DNA of 64,000 nt, from NCBI GenBank assembly GCA_965234335.1, contig OZ248457.1, positions 186,001 through 250,000 on the forward strand. Reading direction: 5' to 3'. The notes beneath the pieces are model-generated. The model was not told the origin of the DNA. It saw only the letters and a program-made list of their open reading frames with translations, and did not search any database. Both the position numbers and the translations under genes were made by a program. Origin of the DNA: Leadbetterella lacustris. GTDB taxonomy: Bacteria; Bacteroidota; Bacteroidia; Cytophagales; Spirosomataceae. Positions 54,705-63,851 of the stretch are shown one piece after another; within the stretch, counting starts at the first letter, position 1, and every line of letters starts with the position of its first letter.

Positions 54705-55892
54705 TCAAAATAAACTATAAATAGCAAAGCCAGATAAGACCAATAGAATCATCCAAGCCACCAATTGGAGTAAAGCGGGAAATTTAAAGCCACTAAAGAT
54801 CTTTTTGTTTCTAATACCTAACAGAACTATAGCCAATCCTATAGGTAATACAAATCCATTGATGTAACCGGCAAACAGTAACAAGTTAACAGGTTTTCCA
54901 AAAACTAAAATTGCTATAACAGAAATAAGAACAAAAATCAGGGCAAATATCTTCTTTTTCTCCTCAAAAACAGTGTGGAAGTCCTTCAGAAAAGCAATGG
55001 AAGTATATGTTGCTCCAATAACAGAAGTAATAGAAGCCGCCCAAATCATAAGACCAAAAAGAGCTTTCCCGGCCCTACCAAAGGTTGACATAAAAACCGA
55101 AGCAGTTGGATTATTAGCATCGATACTGATGCCTGTAAGCACTATAGACAACGTGCCGATGAACAAAAAATATCGCAGTACTCCAGTAAAAACAATGCCT
55201 ATGGAGGCACTTTTCACAACTTCTGACGCATGCTTCTCTCCTACCATTCCCGCATCCATCAGCCTTTGAGCACCAGCAAAAGTAATGTAGCCACCCACCG
55301 TACCGCCTATGAGTGTTATGGTAGATTTGACATCAAAAACTTCAGGTAAAATGCTAAAGCCAATAAGTTTTGTTAAATCTACTTTTGCTTTAAATAACAT
55401 AATTGTTATTAAAACCAACATGAGAATACCAAGGATTCTAATGACATAATCTAGGTTTTGAAGGCTGTTTTTAGCATAAAAGAGATAACAAACAATAACG
55501 GCGGTAATTATAATACCCCATTCGTTAGGAATGTCTAACATAGCGTTTATGCCCATACCTGCCCCTGCAAAGTTTCCGATATTAAAAACTAAACCACCAA
55601 AAGCTACGCAAACAGCTAAAATATTGCCTAATCCGGGAAACAAAATATTCCCCAACTGTTGTGCTTTTAGGTTAGAAAAGGTTAGAGTTCGCCAAATAGT
55701 AACCTGTGCAACCACATCAATCAGAATAGAGACTACAATGATGAATCCAAAATTGTAAAGTAGTTTTTCGGTAAATACGGTAGTCTGTGTTAAAAACCCT
55801 GGGCCAATAGCTGAGGTAGCCATTAAAAATGCCGCTGCAAAGATATCTTTTCCTGATTTTTTAAACATCAATTGGTTTAATTTAACATACAA
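54705..55892 (-). CDS. NRAMP-family-like transporter without the DPGN motif (395 aa)
   Basis: Ten to eleven membrane segments. The front GPGFLTQTTVF (30-40) aligns with the NRAMP GPxFL...DPGN region, but DPGN is missing. Near the middle is GGTVGGYITFAGAQRL instead of the metal-binding MPH motif. It is thus NRAMP-related, but probably does not move Mn2+/Fe2+ in the usual way. A relative, YcsG, is found with pxp genes in Bacillus; here the pxp genes are 6 kb away, separated by the efflux operon. The ATG at 55892 is used; Met9 is an alternative. Confidence 0.75.
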   Translation of the reverse strand: MYVKLNQLMFKKSGKDIFAAAFLMATSAIGPGFLTQTTVFTEKLLYNFGFIIVVSILIDVVAQVTIWRTLTFSNLKAQQLGNILFPGLGNILAVCVAFGGLVFNIGNFAGAGMGINAMLDIPNEWGIIITAVIVCYLFYAKNSLQNLDYVIRILGILMLVLITIMLFKAKVDLTKLIGFSILPEVFDVKSTITLIGGTVGGYITFAGAQRLMDAGMVGEKHASEVVKSASIGIVFTGVLRYFLFIGTLSIVLTGISIDANNPTASVFMSTFGRAGKALFGLMIWAASITSVIGATYTSIAFLKDFHTVFEEKKKIFALIFVLISVIAILVFGKPVNLLLFAGYINGFVLPIGLAIVLLGIRNKKIFSGFKFPALLQLVAWMILLVLSGFAIYSLF

Positions 55893-55932
55893 AACTCAAA
55901 TAAAGACAAAAAAAGACAAATAAAAAAACGGC

Positions 55933-55963
55933 TTGTAATTAGTTTCTTAATACCTTATTTTTG
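55933..55963 (+). promoter_or_regulatory. Promoter of the RND efflux operon
   Basis: TTG (55933-55935), 20 bases, TATTTTTG (55956-55963): a good match to the phylum consensus, 90 bases before the adaptor start. No regulator gene lies next to it. Confidence 0.6.
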
Positions 55964-56053
55964 TCTATCAAAATGTAAGCCTTATCCATTCTCTAGTTTG
56001 AATTTGGAAATTTTTATAGTTCTTGTACAAAAAAACCATTTAAGACAACATTT

Positions 56054-57139
56054 ATGCGTCCTCTTTTAATTGCAGCTGGCTTAGTTTTAGCCTTAATTTT
56101 AGGCAAAATTTTCTTTTTTAGTGAAAGTTCTCAACCAAAATCTGATAAACCCGGAGATAAAAAGCCAAGCGGTTCAGCTATAGGTGGAAAAGGTGGAGAT
56201 GCTAAACCAATGAGGGTAAACACAACGGTAATCGGCCTTGGAAATTCCGAAAAGACCGTTTTTTCGTCTGGTACAACTGTGGCCAACGAGGAAGTAGAGG
56301 TTAAGAGTGAGATTTCAGGTAAAATTGTAAAGTTGAGCATTCCTGAAGGCTCGGTTGTTCCGAAGGGATATCTAATAGCCAAAATCAAAGACGATGACAT
56401 TTTAGCTCAATTGAGAAAAGTAGAATTAGAGGAGAAACTAGCTGCTCAAATAGAAGCCCGTCAGAAAAAATTGCTAGACATTAATGCTATCAGTAGAGAA
56501 GAATACGAAATTTCACAAAACAGAGTTTTTACTTTGAAAGCAGACAAAGACTTATTGAAAGTGCAGCTGGATAGAACTGAAATCCGGGCTCCTTTCTCTG
56601 GTAAAGTTGGCTTAAAGAGTATCTCACTAGGAGCATACGTGACTCCCGCCACTGTTATTTCCACAATTGTGCAGTTTAATCCAATAAAATTAGACTTTAC
56701 TGTACCAGAAAAATATGTTGCAGAAGTTAAGCTTGGGAAAATGATAAAATTTCAAACTGATGGGTCAAATGATGAATATTCGGCGAAAATAGTCGCCATT
56801 GACCCGAAAGTAGACGAAGCCTTGAGAACATTGAAAGTACGGGCTATCTCACAAAACGGCGGAAATAATTTAATGCCAGGTATGTTTATAAAAGTTTTAT
56901 TGAATCTGAGCACTTCACAATCTATTATGATTCCTACCGAAACAGTTATTCCTGTGGCAGATGGTAAAAAGGTATTTGTAAAAAGAAATGGCAAAGCCGA
57001 AGAAGTAAGCATAATCACAGGCCTTAGAGATGCAAGTAATTTGCAGGTTTTGAGTGGCCTCAACATAGGAGACTCATTGATTACCAGCGGCTTAATGACT
57101 TTAAAAGCAGGAAGCCCCGTTTTTACTAAAAATAATTAA
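56054..57139 (+). CDS. RND efflux adaptor (membrane fusion protein, 361 aa)
   Basis: The N-terminal membrane anchor (LLIAAGLVLALILGKIFFF) is followed by a low-complexity Gly/Lys linker, a lipoyl half (VEVKSEISGKIVKLSIPEGSVVPKGYLIAKI), a coiled-coil hairpin (about 120-165), the second lipoyl half (TEIRAPFSGKVGLKSISLGAYV) and beta-barrel domains. This is the HlyD/AcrA layout. It links the pump to the TolC channel. First gene of the operon, 2 bp before the pump gene. Confidence 0.93.
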   Translation: MRPLLIAAGLVLALILGKIFFFSESSQPKSDKPGDKKPSGSAIGGKGGDAKPMRVNTTVIGLGNSEKTVFSSGTTVANEEVEVKSEISGKIVKLSIPEGSVVPKGYLIAKIKDDDILAQLRKVELEEKLAAQIEARQKKLLDINAISREEYEISQNRVFTLKADKDLLKVQLDRTEIRAPFSGKVGLKSISLGAYVTPATVISTIVQFNPIKLDFTVPEKYVAEVKLGKMIKFQTDGSNDEYSAKIVAIDPKVDEALRTLKVRAISQNGGNNLMPGMFIKVLLNLSTSQSIMIPTETVIPVADGKKVFVKRNGKAEEVSIITGLRDASNLQVLSGLNIGDSLITSGLMTLKAGSPVFTKNN

Positions 57140-57141
57140 TT

Positions 57142-60100
57142 ATGTCAATATCAACCTTATCAATCAAGAGGCCAGTTTTGGCGATTGTGATGAACCTACT
57201 CATTCTACTGTTTGGGTTCATTGGATATCAGTATTTAGGTGTTAGAGAATATCCATCTATTGACCCACCAATTGTAAACGTGGGCACCAGTTATCCGGGA
57301 GCCAATGCCGACATCATAGAGTCACAAATTACCGAACCACTCGAAAAAGCTCTGAATAGTGTAGAGGGAATACGCTCGGTAAGCTCAAGTTCAAACCAAG
57401 GAAATTCTAACATTACTATAGAGTTTAATCTTGATGTGGACATGGAGAAAGCCACCAATGATGTTAGAGATAAAGTTTCGCAGGCAGCATATATTTTACC
57501 TAGAGACCTAGATGGCTTGCCTACAGTTAGAAAAGCAGACGCAAACGCTGAAACTATTCTTTCGTTATCCTTAAATAGTGATTCAAGAAATATTCTGGAT
57601 GTTTGTGATTATGCCGAAAACGTGGTTTCACCTCGTCTAGAAACGATTGAGGGTGTAAGCGAGATTCGTATTTGGGGGTTCAAAAGATACGCCATGAGGC
57701 TGTGGATGGATCCTAATAGGCTTGCCTCTATGGGTGTAACCACACAAGATGTTAAAGCTGCTCTTGACAGAGAAAATGTGGAATTACCTTCTGGAAAGTT
57801 GCAAGGCGATAATACTGAGCTTGTTGTAAAAACCGTAGGTAGATTTACTAATGCCGAGGACTTCAACAATATGATTGTTAAAAACGTTGGAGACAGAATA
57901 ATAAAATTCAGGGACATTGGCTACGCGGAAATTGGAGCGGAAAACCTTGAAACTACGCTAAGGTGGAACGGTGTACCGATGTGCGGAATAGCCATTCAGC
58001 CACAACCGGGTGCTAACTATCTGGATATAGCCAAAGAAGTTTACAAAAGAAAAGCTGACATAGAGAAAACTTTACCGTCAGATATTAAGCTCGGTACAAT
58101 TTTAGATTATACTATTTTCGTAAAACAATCGGTTGAGGAAGTAGTAGAAACCTTAGCTATTGCCATCATTTTAGTCGTAATTATTATCTTCTTGTTCTTT
58201 AGAGACTGGATTGTGGCGATTCGTCCACTGATAGACATCCCAGTTTCCTTAGTAGGTACATTTTTTATTATGTATATTTTTGGCTTCTCCATAAATGTAC
58301 TTACGCTTCTGGCTATTGTTTTGGCCACAGGTTTGGTGGTAGATGACGGAATTGTTGTTACCGAAAATATTTTCAAGAAAATAGAAGAAGGTATGAACCC
58401 TATTGAAGCATCAGTAAAGGGTGCCAATGAGATTTTCTTTGCAGTAATTTCAACTTCGGTTACACTTGCGGCGGTATTTTTACCCGTTATTTTCATGGAA
58501 GGTTTTGTTGGAAAGCTCTTCAGAGAATTCGGTGTGGTGCTTTCCAGTGCGGTATTGATTTCAGCCTTTGTGTCGCTCACCTTGACACCAATGCTCAATG
58601 CCTATTTAAACAGAAAAACCATTAAAAAGTCGAAGTTTTACAACATGACGGAGCCTTTCTTTGAGGGCATGGAGTCCAATTATAAAAACAGCCTTTTGAA
58701 TTTCTTGACAAAAAAATGGTTGGTGATGCCTATCATGGCGGTTGTTTTTGGAATGGTTTACTTCTTCTGGGGTGAGTTAAAGTCAGAGTTGGCACCGCTA
58801 GATGATAGAAGTAATTTGCAGGTGCAATTTACAGGCCCAGAAGGTTCGTCCTATGATTATATGGACAAATATATTCAGAAAGCAGGTAAGATGATGAAAG
58901 ATTCAGTACCAGAGCTAGCAGGCGTAATGACCATGACAGCACCGTCTTTCAGTGGGTCTGGTGCTTCTAATACTGGTTTTAGTAGAGTTGCTTTATATCC
59001 AAAAGACCAAAGGACCAAATCTCAAGCTGAAGTTTCGGAAGTTGTTTCTAACCTACTTAAAAAATTGCCAGATGCAAGAGCATTCGTTAATCAACAACAA
59101 ACTATTGCTGTTAATAAGCGTGGTGGATTGCCTGTTGGCTACGTAATTCAAGCACCTGACTTTGCAAAACTTAGAGAATACCTTCCTAAATTTATGGAAG
59201 AAGTGCAAAAAAGTCCTGTTTTTACTACTTCAGATGTTAATCTAAAATTCAGTAAGCCCGAGCTTTCTGTAAAAATTGATAGAGAAAAGTCAAAAAGTCT
59301 TGGGGTTGCGGTAGCTGATGTTGCACAGACAATGCAATTGGCCTTTGCCGGACAAAGATTTAGTTATTTCACTATGAATGGAAGGCAATATCAAGTAATT
59401 GGACAGTTTGAGAGAGGCGATAGAAATGAGCCGTTAGACCTTAAAAGTATGTATGTCAAAAATAGTCAAGGTGAACTTGTGCAGTTGGACAACATCGTAA
59501 AAGTGGAGGAAAATAGCAGCCCGCCCCAATTGTACCATTATGACCGTTACATGAGTGCCACGGTTTCTGCGGGTCTAACTCCCGGCAAAACCATTGCTGA
59601 TGGTATAAAAGCGATGGATGAAATTAGAGATAAATTGGGTGACGAAAAAGTAAGAACCGCCCTAACGGGTTCTTCAAGAGACTTTGCTGAAAGTTCATCT
59701 AATACATTGTTTTCATTTGGGCTTGCACTTATCTTGGTATTCTTGATCCTTGCTGCTCAGTTTGAAAGCTTCGTAGATCCATTAATTATTATGTTTACAG
59801 TACCTTTGGCTATAGCTGGAGCCGTTTTATCGCTTTGGTTATTCGATCAAACAATCAATATTTTCAGCCAAATTGGGATGATTATGTTGATAGGCTTGGT
59901 TACCAAAAACGGTATTTTGATAGTAGAATTTGCAAACCAGTTGCAAGAAAAAGGATATACAAAAGCAAAGGCGGCAGTGGAAGCGGCAAGCTTACGATTG
60001 AGACCAATTTTAATGACCACTTTGGCCACTACCTTTGGTGCCCTACCTATTGCCCTTGCTTTAGGTTCAGCAGGTTCGAGCCGACGTTCTATGGGTATTG

Positions 60101-60228
60101 TAGTAATTGGCGGATTAGTAATGTCATTGATTTTGACGTTGTATGTAATTCCGGCCATGTATATTTATTTAAGTAAAAAGAAAAACTTTGAAAGAATGAA
60201 AGCAATCGACCAAATGGTTGAAGCATAA
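57142..60228 (+). CDS. RND efflux pump, HAE-1/AcrB type (1028 aa)
   Basis: Twelve membrane segments and two large periplasmic loops. Front: SIKRPVLAIVMNLLILLFG, then YPSIDPPIVNVGTSYPGA. The proton-relay segment has VLATGLVVDDGIVVTENI, with two adjacent Asp residues. PLAIAGAVLSLWLF and GLVTKNGILIVEFANQLQEKG, then LRPILMTTLATTFGALP, are conserved HAE-1 parts. This class expels drugs, bile salts or other hydrophobic compounds; no heavy-metal signature. Middle gene of a complete tripartite system. Confidence 0.95.
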   Translation: MSISTLSIKRPVLAIVMNLLILLFGFIGYQYLGVREYPSIDPPIVNVGTSYPGANADIIESQITEPLEKALNSVEGIRSVSSSSNQGNSNITIEFNLDVDMEKATNDVRDKVSQAAYILPRDLDGLPTVRKADANAETILSLSLNSDSRNILDVCDYAENVVSPRLETIEGVSEIRIWGFKRYAMRLWMDPNRLASMGVTTQDVKAALDRENVELPSGKLQGDNTELVVKTVGRFTNAEDFNNMIVKNVGDRIIKFRDIGYAEIGAENLETTLRWNGVPMCGIAIQPQPGANYLDIAKEVYKRKADIEKTLPSDIKLGTILDYTIFVKQSVEEVVETLAIAIILVVIIIFLFFRDWIVAIRPLIDIPVSLVGTFFIMYIFGFSINVLTLLAIVLATGLVVDDGIVVTENIFKKIEEGMNPIEASVKGANEIFFAVISTSVTLAAVFLPVIFMEGFVGKLFREFGVVLSSAVLISAFVSLTLTPMLNAYLNRKTIKKSKFYNMTEPFFEGMESNYKNSLLNFLTKKWLVMPIMAVVFGMVYFFWGELKSELAPLDDRSNLQVQFTGPEGSSYDYMDKYIQKAGKMMKDSVPELAGVMTMTAPSFSGSGASNTGFSRVALYPKDQRTKSQAEVSEVVSNLLKKLPDARAFVNQQQTIAVNKRGGLPVGYVIQAPDFAKLREYLPKFMEEVQKSPVFTTSDVNLKFSKPELSVKIDREKSKSLGVAVADVAQTMQLAFAGQRFSYFTMNGRQYQVIGQFERGDRNEPLDLKSMYVKNSQGELVQLDNIVKVEENSSPPQLYHYDRYMSATVSAGLTPGKTIADGIKAMDEIRDKLGDEKVRTALTGSSRDFAESSSNTLFSFGLALILVFLILAAQFESFVDPLIIMFTVPLAIAGAVLSLWLFDQTINIFSQIGMIMLIGLVTKNGILIVEFANQLQEKGYTKAKAAVEAASLRLRPILMTTLATTFGALPIALALGSAGSSRRSMGIVVIGGLVMSLILTLYVIPAMYIYLSKKKNFERMKAIDQMVEA

Positions 60229-60243
60229 AAGTCCAATTTTAAT

Positions 60244-61539
60244 ATGAAAAAATATTTAGTTATAATTTTAGTTTTCCTAGAAATACAAATAAAAGCCCAA
60301 AATGTTTTAAAACTTGAAGAAGCTCAAAGTATAGCTCTTGAAAAAAACTGGGGAATTAAAGTTACTGAAAAACAGATTGAGGCAGTAGATAATCAAATAT
60401 TCAGAGGGAATGCCGGGATGACACCCACTTTAGATTGGAACGCTAGCTTTTTCAACGTTTTTAACCAATTAAACCAACGCTTTTTTGATGGACGCGAAAT
60501 AGATAGATTCGGAGTATCTATCACTCCAGTAACGAATCTAAGTTTATCTTGGGTTTTGTATGATGGTAGAAGAATGAACGCTATCATGGAAAGATTAATA
60601 ACCAATGGTCAACAAAGTAGAGTTCAGAGTCAATTTGTTATTCAAAATACGCTCTCCAATGTTATGCAAGTATATTATGATATTCAAAGACTGCAACAGT
60701 CTCGAGAATTTTTAAAAATCATTATAAAATATTATGAAGAAAGATTAAAAATCACAGAGGAAAGATGGCAAATTGGCAGGGGGTCGAAGTTGGATTTTTT
60801 ACAATCCAAAACCGACATAAGTACTCAATTGGCAGATTTAACCAATTTAGAGAATCAATTAAAAACTACAAAAACAAGACTTAATGGATTGCTAGGAAGA
60901 GAGCCAAATATTGATTTTCAAGTTTCTGAGAATACCAACATGGACTCAAACTATAATTTAGAAGAATTGTTAAAAGAAACTAAAACTAAAAATCAGGAAT
61001 TTTTACTTCTAAAAAAATCGGAAGAAATAAATATTTCGAACCAAAAAGAAGCTCAATCGTTTCTATTGCCACGAATCACGCTAAATTCTTCTTTAGGATA
61101 TAGTTTTAATCGCAACACTGCCGGCTTATTTGCTTTAAATCAGTCGGTTGGATTAAACTCTGGAATTACGGCTACTTGGAGAATTTTCGATGGTCATTTT
61201 AATAAAAGGAATGTTGAACTAACTAAAATAAATGGAGAAATTATAAAACTTCAAAAAGAAGACTTAATTACTAGAATAGAAAATGAATTAAACACTTCAT
61301 TTTTTCAACATGAAACTGATAAGCAATTATTGAAATTAGAAATTGAGAATAAGGCATTGGCGGTAGAAAACCTTGAAATTTCTTTAGAAAAGTTTAAACT
61401 TGGGGCTTCTACCATTTTGGAACTAAACGATGCTCAAACAAGATTTAATACAGCTATGAGCAGATTGGTGAATGCACAGTTTAATGTCAAGATCTCTGAA
61501 CTGAATTTATTAAGAATTAGTGGACAATTAGTAAAATGA
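60244..61539 (+). CDS. TolC-family outer-membrane channel (431 aa)
   Basis: Signal peptide MKKYLVIILVFLEIQIKAQ, then two copies of the OEP repeat: LEEAQSIALEKNWGIKV...LSWVLYDG and SEEINISNQKEAQSF...ATWRIFDG, each ending in long helices (RQ..LKI, LEIENKALAVENLEI). Length 431 is typical. It forms the exit duct for the RND pump. A hairpin terminator overlaps its stop. Confidence 0.94.
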   Translation: MKKYLVIILVFLEIQIKAQNVLKLEEAQSIALEKNWGIKVTEKQIEAVDNQIFRGNAGMTPTLDWNASFFNVFNQLNQRFFDGREIDRFGVSITPVTNLSLSWVLYDGRRMNAIMERLITNGQQSRVQSQFVIQNTLSNVMQVYYDIQRLQQSREFLKIIIKYYEERLKITEERWQIGRGSKLDFLQSKTDISTQLADLTNLENQLKTTKTRLNGLLGREPNIDFQVSENTNMDSNYNLEELLKETKTKNQEFLLLKKSEEINISNQKEAQSFLLPRITLNSSLGYSFNRNTAGLFALNQSVGLNSGITATWRIFDGHFNKRNVELTKINGEIIKLQKEDLITRIENELNTSFFQHETDKQLLKLEIENKALAVENLEISLEKFKLGASTILELNDAQTRFNTAMSRLVNAQFNVKISELNLLRISGQLVK

Positions 61540-61569
61540 GCTATTTTTTCACAATTGAAAAAATAGCTC
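61538..61569. terminator. Bidirectional terminator between tolC-type gene and pxpA
   Basis: GAGCTATTTTTTCA (61538-61551) pairs perfectly with TGAAAAAATAGCTC (61556-61569) with CAAT as loop. It contains the stop region of both converging genes. On both strands the stem includes a T-run. Confidence 0.8.
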
Positions 61570-62275
61570 TAGCAAGTTCTAGAGCATTGTGTGTATCGGA
61601 ATGAATGCAGATAGTTTCTGCATTTACAATTATGGTAGTTTTATCTATCGTGGTTATCATCCCCGTTTCGCATATTTCTTTTACTTGCTTTTTTACCATT
61701 TCCACATTTTTTAAAACAGCTCCTTCCCTACTTCTTGGACATAATTCTCCATTCGACAAATACGCTCTATCCGCAAACACTTCAGAATTTGTTTTAAGGC
61801 CTATCCGATTTGCTTCTGAAATACTAAAACTGCCAGAAAGACCATACAAAATGAGTTCCTTATCAATACTAAATATTGATTCCGCAATTACTCTGGCTAT
61901 ATTTTTATCTTTAGCAGCCATGTTATATAATGCACCATGAGGTTTGACATGATTTAAATAGCCCCCATTTACTTCCACCATTGTTTTTAATGCACCAATT
62001 TGATAAACTAAAATAGACTTTAATTGATCCTCGGGAATGTTCATGGCAAGTCTTCCAAAATTTTGCCTATCGTCAAAGCTTGGATGAGCACCAATTTTCA
62101 AATTAAATTCTTTTGCATTTTCTATTGTTTTCTGCATAACTAGAGTATCTCCTGCATGAAATCCACAAGCTATATTTATTGAGGAGATAAAAGGCATTAG
62201 TGCTAAATCACTTCCAACATTTAGGGCTTCCAACGATTCCCCCATATCGCAGTTGATATCAATTTTCATTTTCAC
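61541..62275 (-). CDS. pxpA: 5-Oxoprolinase subunit A (LamB/YcsF)
   Basis: PxpA with PxpB and PxpC cleaves 5-oxoproline (pyroglutamate) to glutamate using ATP. Seen: DINCDMGESLE at the start, NIACGFHAGD, IGAHPSFDDRQNFGRL and HVKPHGALYN, the LamB/YcsF signature. It ends FIxxDTHNALELARAI. The start at 62275 overlaps the pxpC stop by 17 bp. Third gene of the pxpB-pxpC-pxpA transcript. Confidence 0.95.
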   Translation of the reverse strand: MKMKIDINCDMGESLEALNVGSDLALMPFISSINIACGFHAGDTLVMQKTIENAKEFNLKIGAHPSFDDRQNFGRLAMNIPEDQLKSILVYQIGALKTMVEVNGGYLNHVKPHGALYNMAAKDKNIARVIAESIFSIDKELILYGLSGSFSISEANRIGLKTNSEVFADRAYLSNGELCPRSREGAVLKNVEMVKKQVKEICETGMITTIDKTTIIVNAETICIHSDTHNALELARAIFSIVKK

Positions 62276-63188
62276 GAAGTTCTAAGGTTTTTTGAATTAA
62301 GTCAAAGTATTTTTGTGTTTCTAGCATGATTTCAATAGCATTTTCATAGCTAATCTTCTTAAATTCAACTTTGGTTTGTGAACCGAACTGAGATAGCTTA
62401 GATATATCATTTTCTATAACAAAGCCCAATTTTGGATATCCCCCACTCACCTGGGCATCGGCCATCAAGATTATCATCTGCCCGTCAGGCAAAAGTTGAA
62501 TAGTACCTTTTGTAACCGCAGCTGATATCATTTCTTTATTTTCTAACAACGTCAACGGCACTCCGCTCAACCTATAACCCATCCTGTTTGAATCTTTAGA
62601 AATCAAAAACTCCGAATTTAGCAGATTACTTTTAGAATCTTCATTTAATTCGTCAAACTCGAAACTCGGCACAAATCTTATGCATTTATTTGAATAATCA
62701 TGAGCAAATGCCACTCCATAATTAGTTTCATGTTTATCAACCTCTTCATTATTATTCAAGACTATTTTTTCAGAAAAGGAAGGGAAATTGAGCTGAGCAT
62801 TAGTAGATTTTGAACTTAACCACTCACGAATATTAAAGCCACCCTTTACGCCAATATAAAGTCTTTCACCCTTGTTTTTAAACCTAAAAACTAAGTTATC
62901 TCCCGATTCTGCATGATATATTTTATTATTTCTAAGCAATTTCCCATTTAAATTAGCATTAAAATCCGCACCTGTTATGGCAAAAATACAAGATTCTTCA
63001 AACTGGAAATGTGGACAAGGAAAGTGGATTTCTAAAGCGGCTTCGTTTTCATTATTTCCTAAAACGATATTCAATAATTTTAAACTCAGGATATCCATTG
63101 CTCCGCCAATATTTACTCCAACTGACTGATAGCCAAACCTTCCTAGGTCTTGAAATGTACTTAAAATACCTTTTTTAAAAATTTCCAT
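62259..63188 (-). CDS. pxpC: 5-Oxoprolinase subunit C (KipA-like carboxylase-domain protein)
   Basis: A biotin-dependent-carboxyltransferase-like (KipA/urea-amidolyase) domain: STFQDLGRFGYQSVGVNIGGAMD, LEIHFPCPHF, FAITGADFNANLNGK, RLYIGVKGGF and SNRMGYRLSG, VTKGTIQLLPDGQMIILMADAQVSGGYP. Length 309 is complete. It forms the active complex with PxpB. Seven bases after the pxpB stop. Confidence 0.94.
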   Translation of the reverse strand: MEIFKKGILSTFQDLGRFGYQSVGVNIGGAMDILSLKLLNIVLGNNENEAALEIHFPCPHFQFEESCIFAITGADFNANLNGKLLRNNKIYHAESGDNLVFRFKNKGERLYIGVKGGFNIREWLSSKSTNAQLNFPSFSEKIVLNNNEEVDKHETNYGVAFAHDYSNKCIRFVPSFEFDELNEDSKSNLLNSEFLISKDSNRMGYRLSGVPLTLLENKEMISAAVTKGTIQLLPDGQMIILMADAQVSGGYPKLGFVIENDISKLSQFGSQTKVEFKKISYENAIEIMLETQKYFDLIQKTLELRENEN

Positions 63189-63195
63189 CGATATT

Positions 63196-63849
63196 TCAAA
63201 TGGGTTTAAATTTTACTTTATCACCGACAGAAAGATAGTTTAACTGTTCTAAATCGAACAGTTCGAGGGGTGTTGTTCCTATTATTTGCCAGCCTCCTGG
63301 ACTTTCAGATGGATAAATCCCTGTTTGTAATCCACCAATCCCTACGCTACCTTTGGTCACTTTTAATCTAGGAGAACTTTTTCTTGGCACAAATAGCCGT
63401 GGGTCCATACCCAATAAATATGGAAAACCGGGCAAAAAACCAATCATCGCAACAGTGTATGTCGTGCGAGAATGCAGCTGAATAAGTTCATCTACAGGCA
63501 TTTGACAATAATTTGATACATATAATAAATCCGCTCCTTCATACTTTACAGGAATTTCCTTGAACAAGTTATGATCAAGAGAGGGAGATTTATCGAAAAT
63601 AGATTTTTTAGAAAACCAATCTTCAAAAAAAGAAATTAAAGAATTATGGGAATAATAAAAACTAATGTCCACAAAAATGCTTACAGAATTGTAAGAAGGC
63701 ACGGTTTCAAGTAACCAGGGCCAATCTTGAGCTTCAATTGATTTTTTTATCCGTAGAACTTCACTATGCGACGACAAACTTATTTCTTTATTCAAAAAAA
63801 CACTAATTGATTTTTCCGACAAAATAGATAATGTGAAAGCATTTTCCAT
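63196..63849 (-). CDS. pxpB: 5-Oxoprolinase subunit B (KipI-like)
   Basis: The allophanate-hydrolase subunit 1 (KipI) fold: VPSYNSVSIFVDIS, VKYEGADLLYVSNYCQMPVDELIQLHSRTTYTVAMIGFLPGFPYLLGMDPRLFVPRKSSPRLKV in outline, and GSVGIGGLQTGIYPSESPGGWQIIGTTPLELFD. The GFLPGFPYL and PGGW motifs are diagnostic. Start at 63849, two bases from the stop of the gene upstream. Confidence 0.95.
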   Translation of the reverse strand: MENAFTLSILSEKSISVFLNKEISLSSHSEVLRIKKSIEAQDWPWLLETVPSYNSVSIFVDISFYYSHNSLISFFEDWFSKKSIFDKSPSLDHNLFKEIPVKYEGADLLYVSNYCQMPVDELIQLHSRTTYTVAMIGFLPGFPYLLGMDPRLFVPRKSSPRLKVTKGSVGIGGLQTGIYPSESPGGWQIIGTTPLELFDLEQLNYLSVGDKVKFKPI

Positions 63850-63851
63850 CG

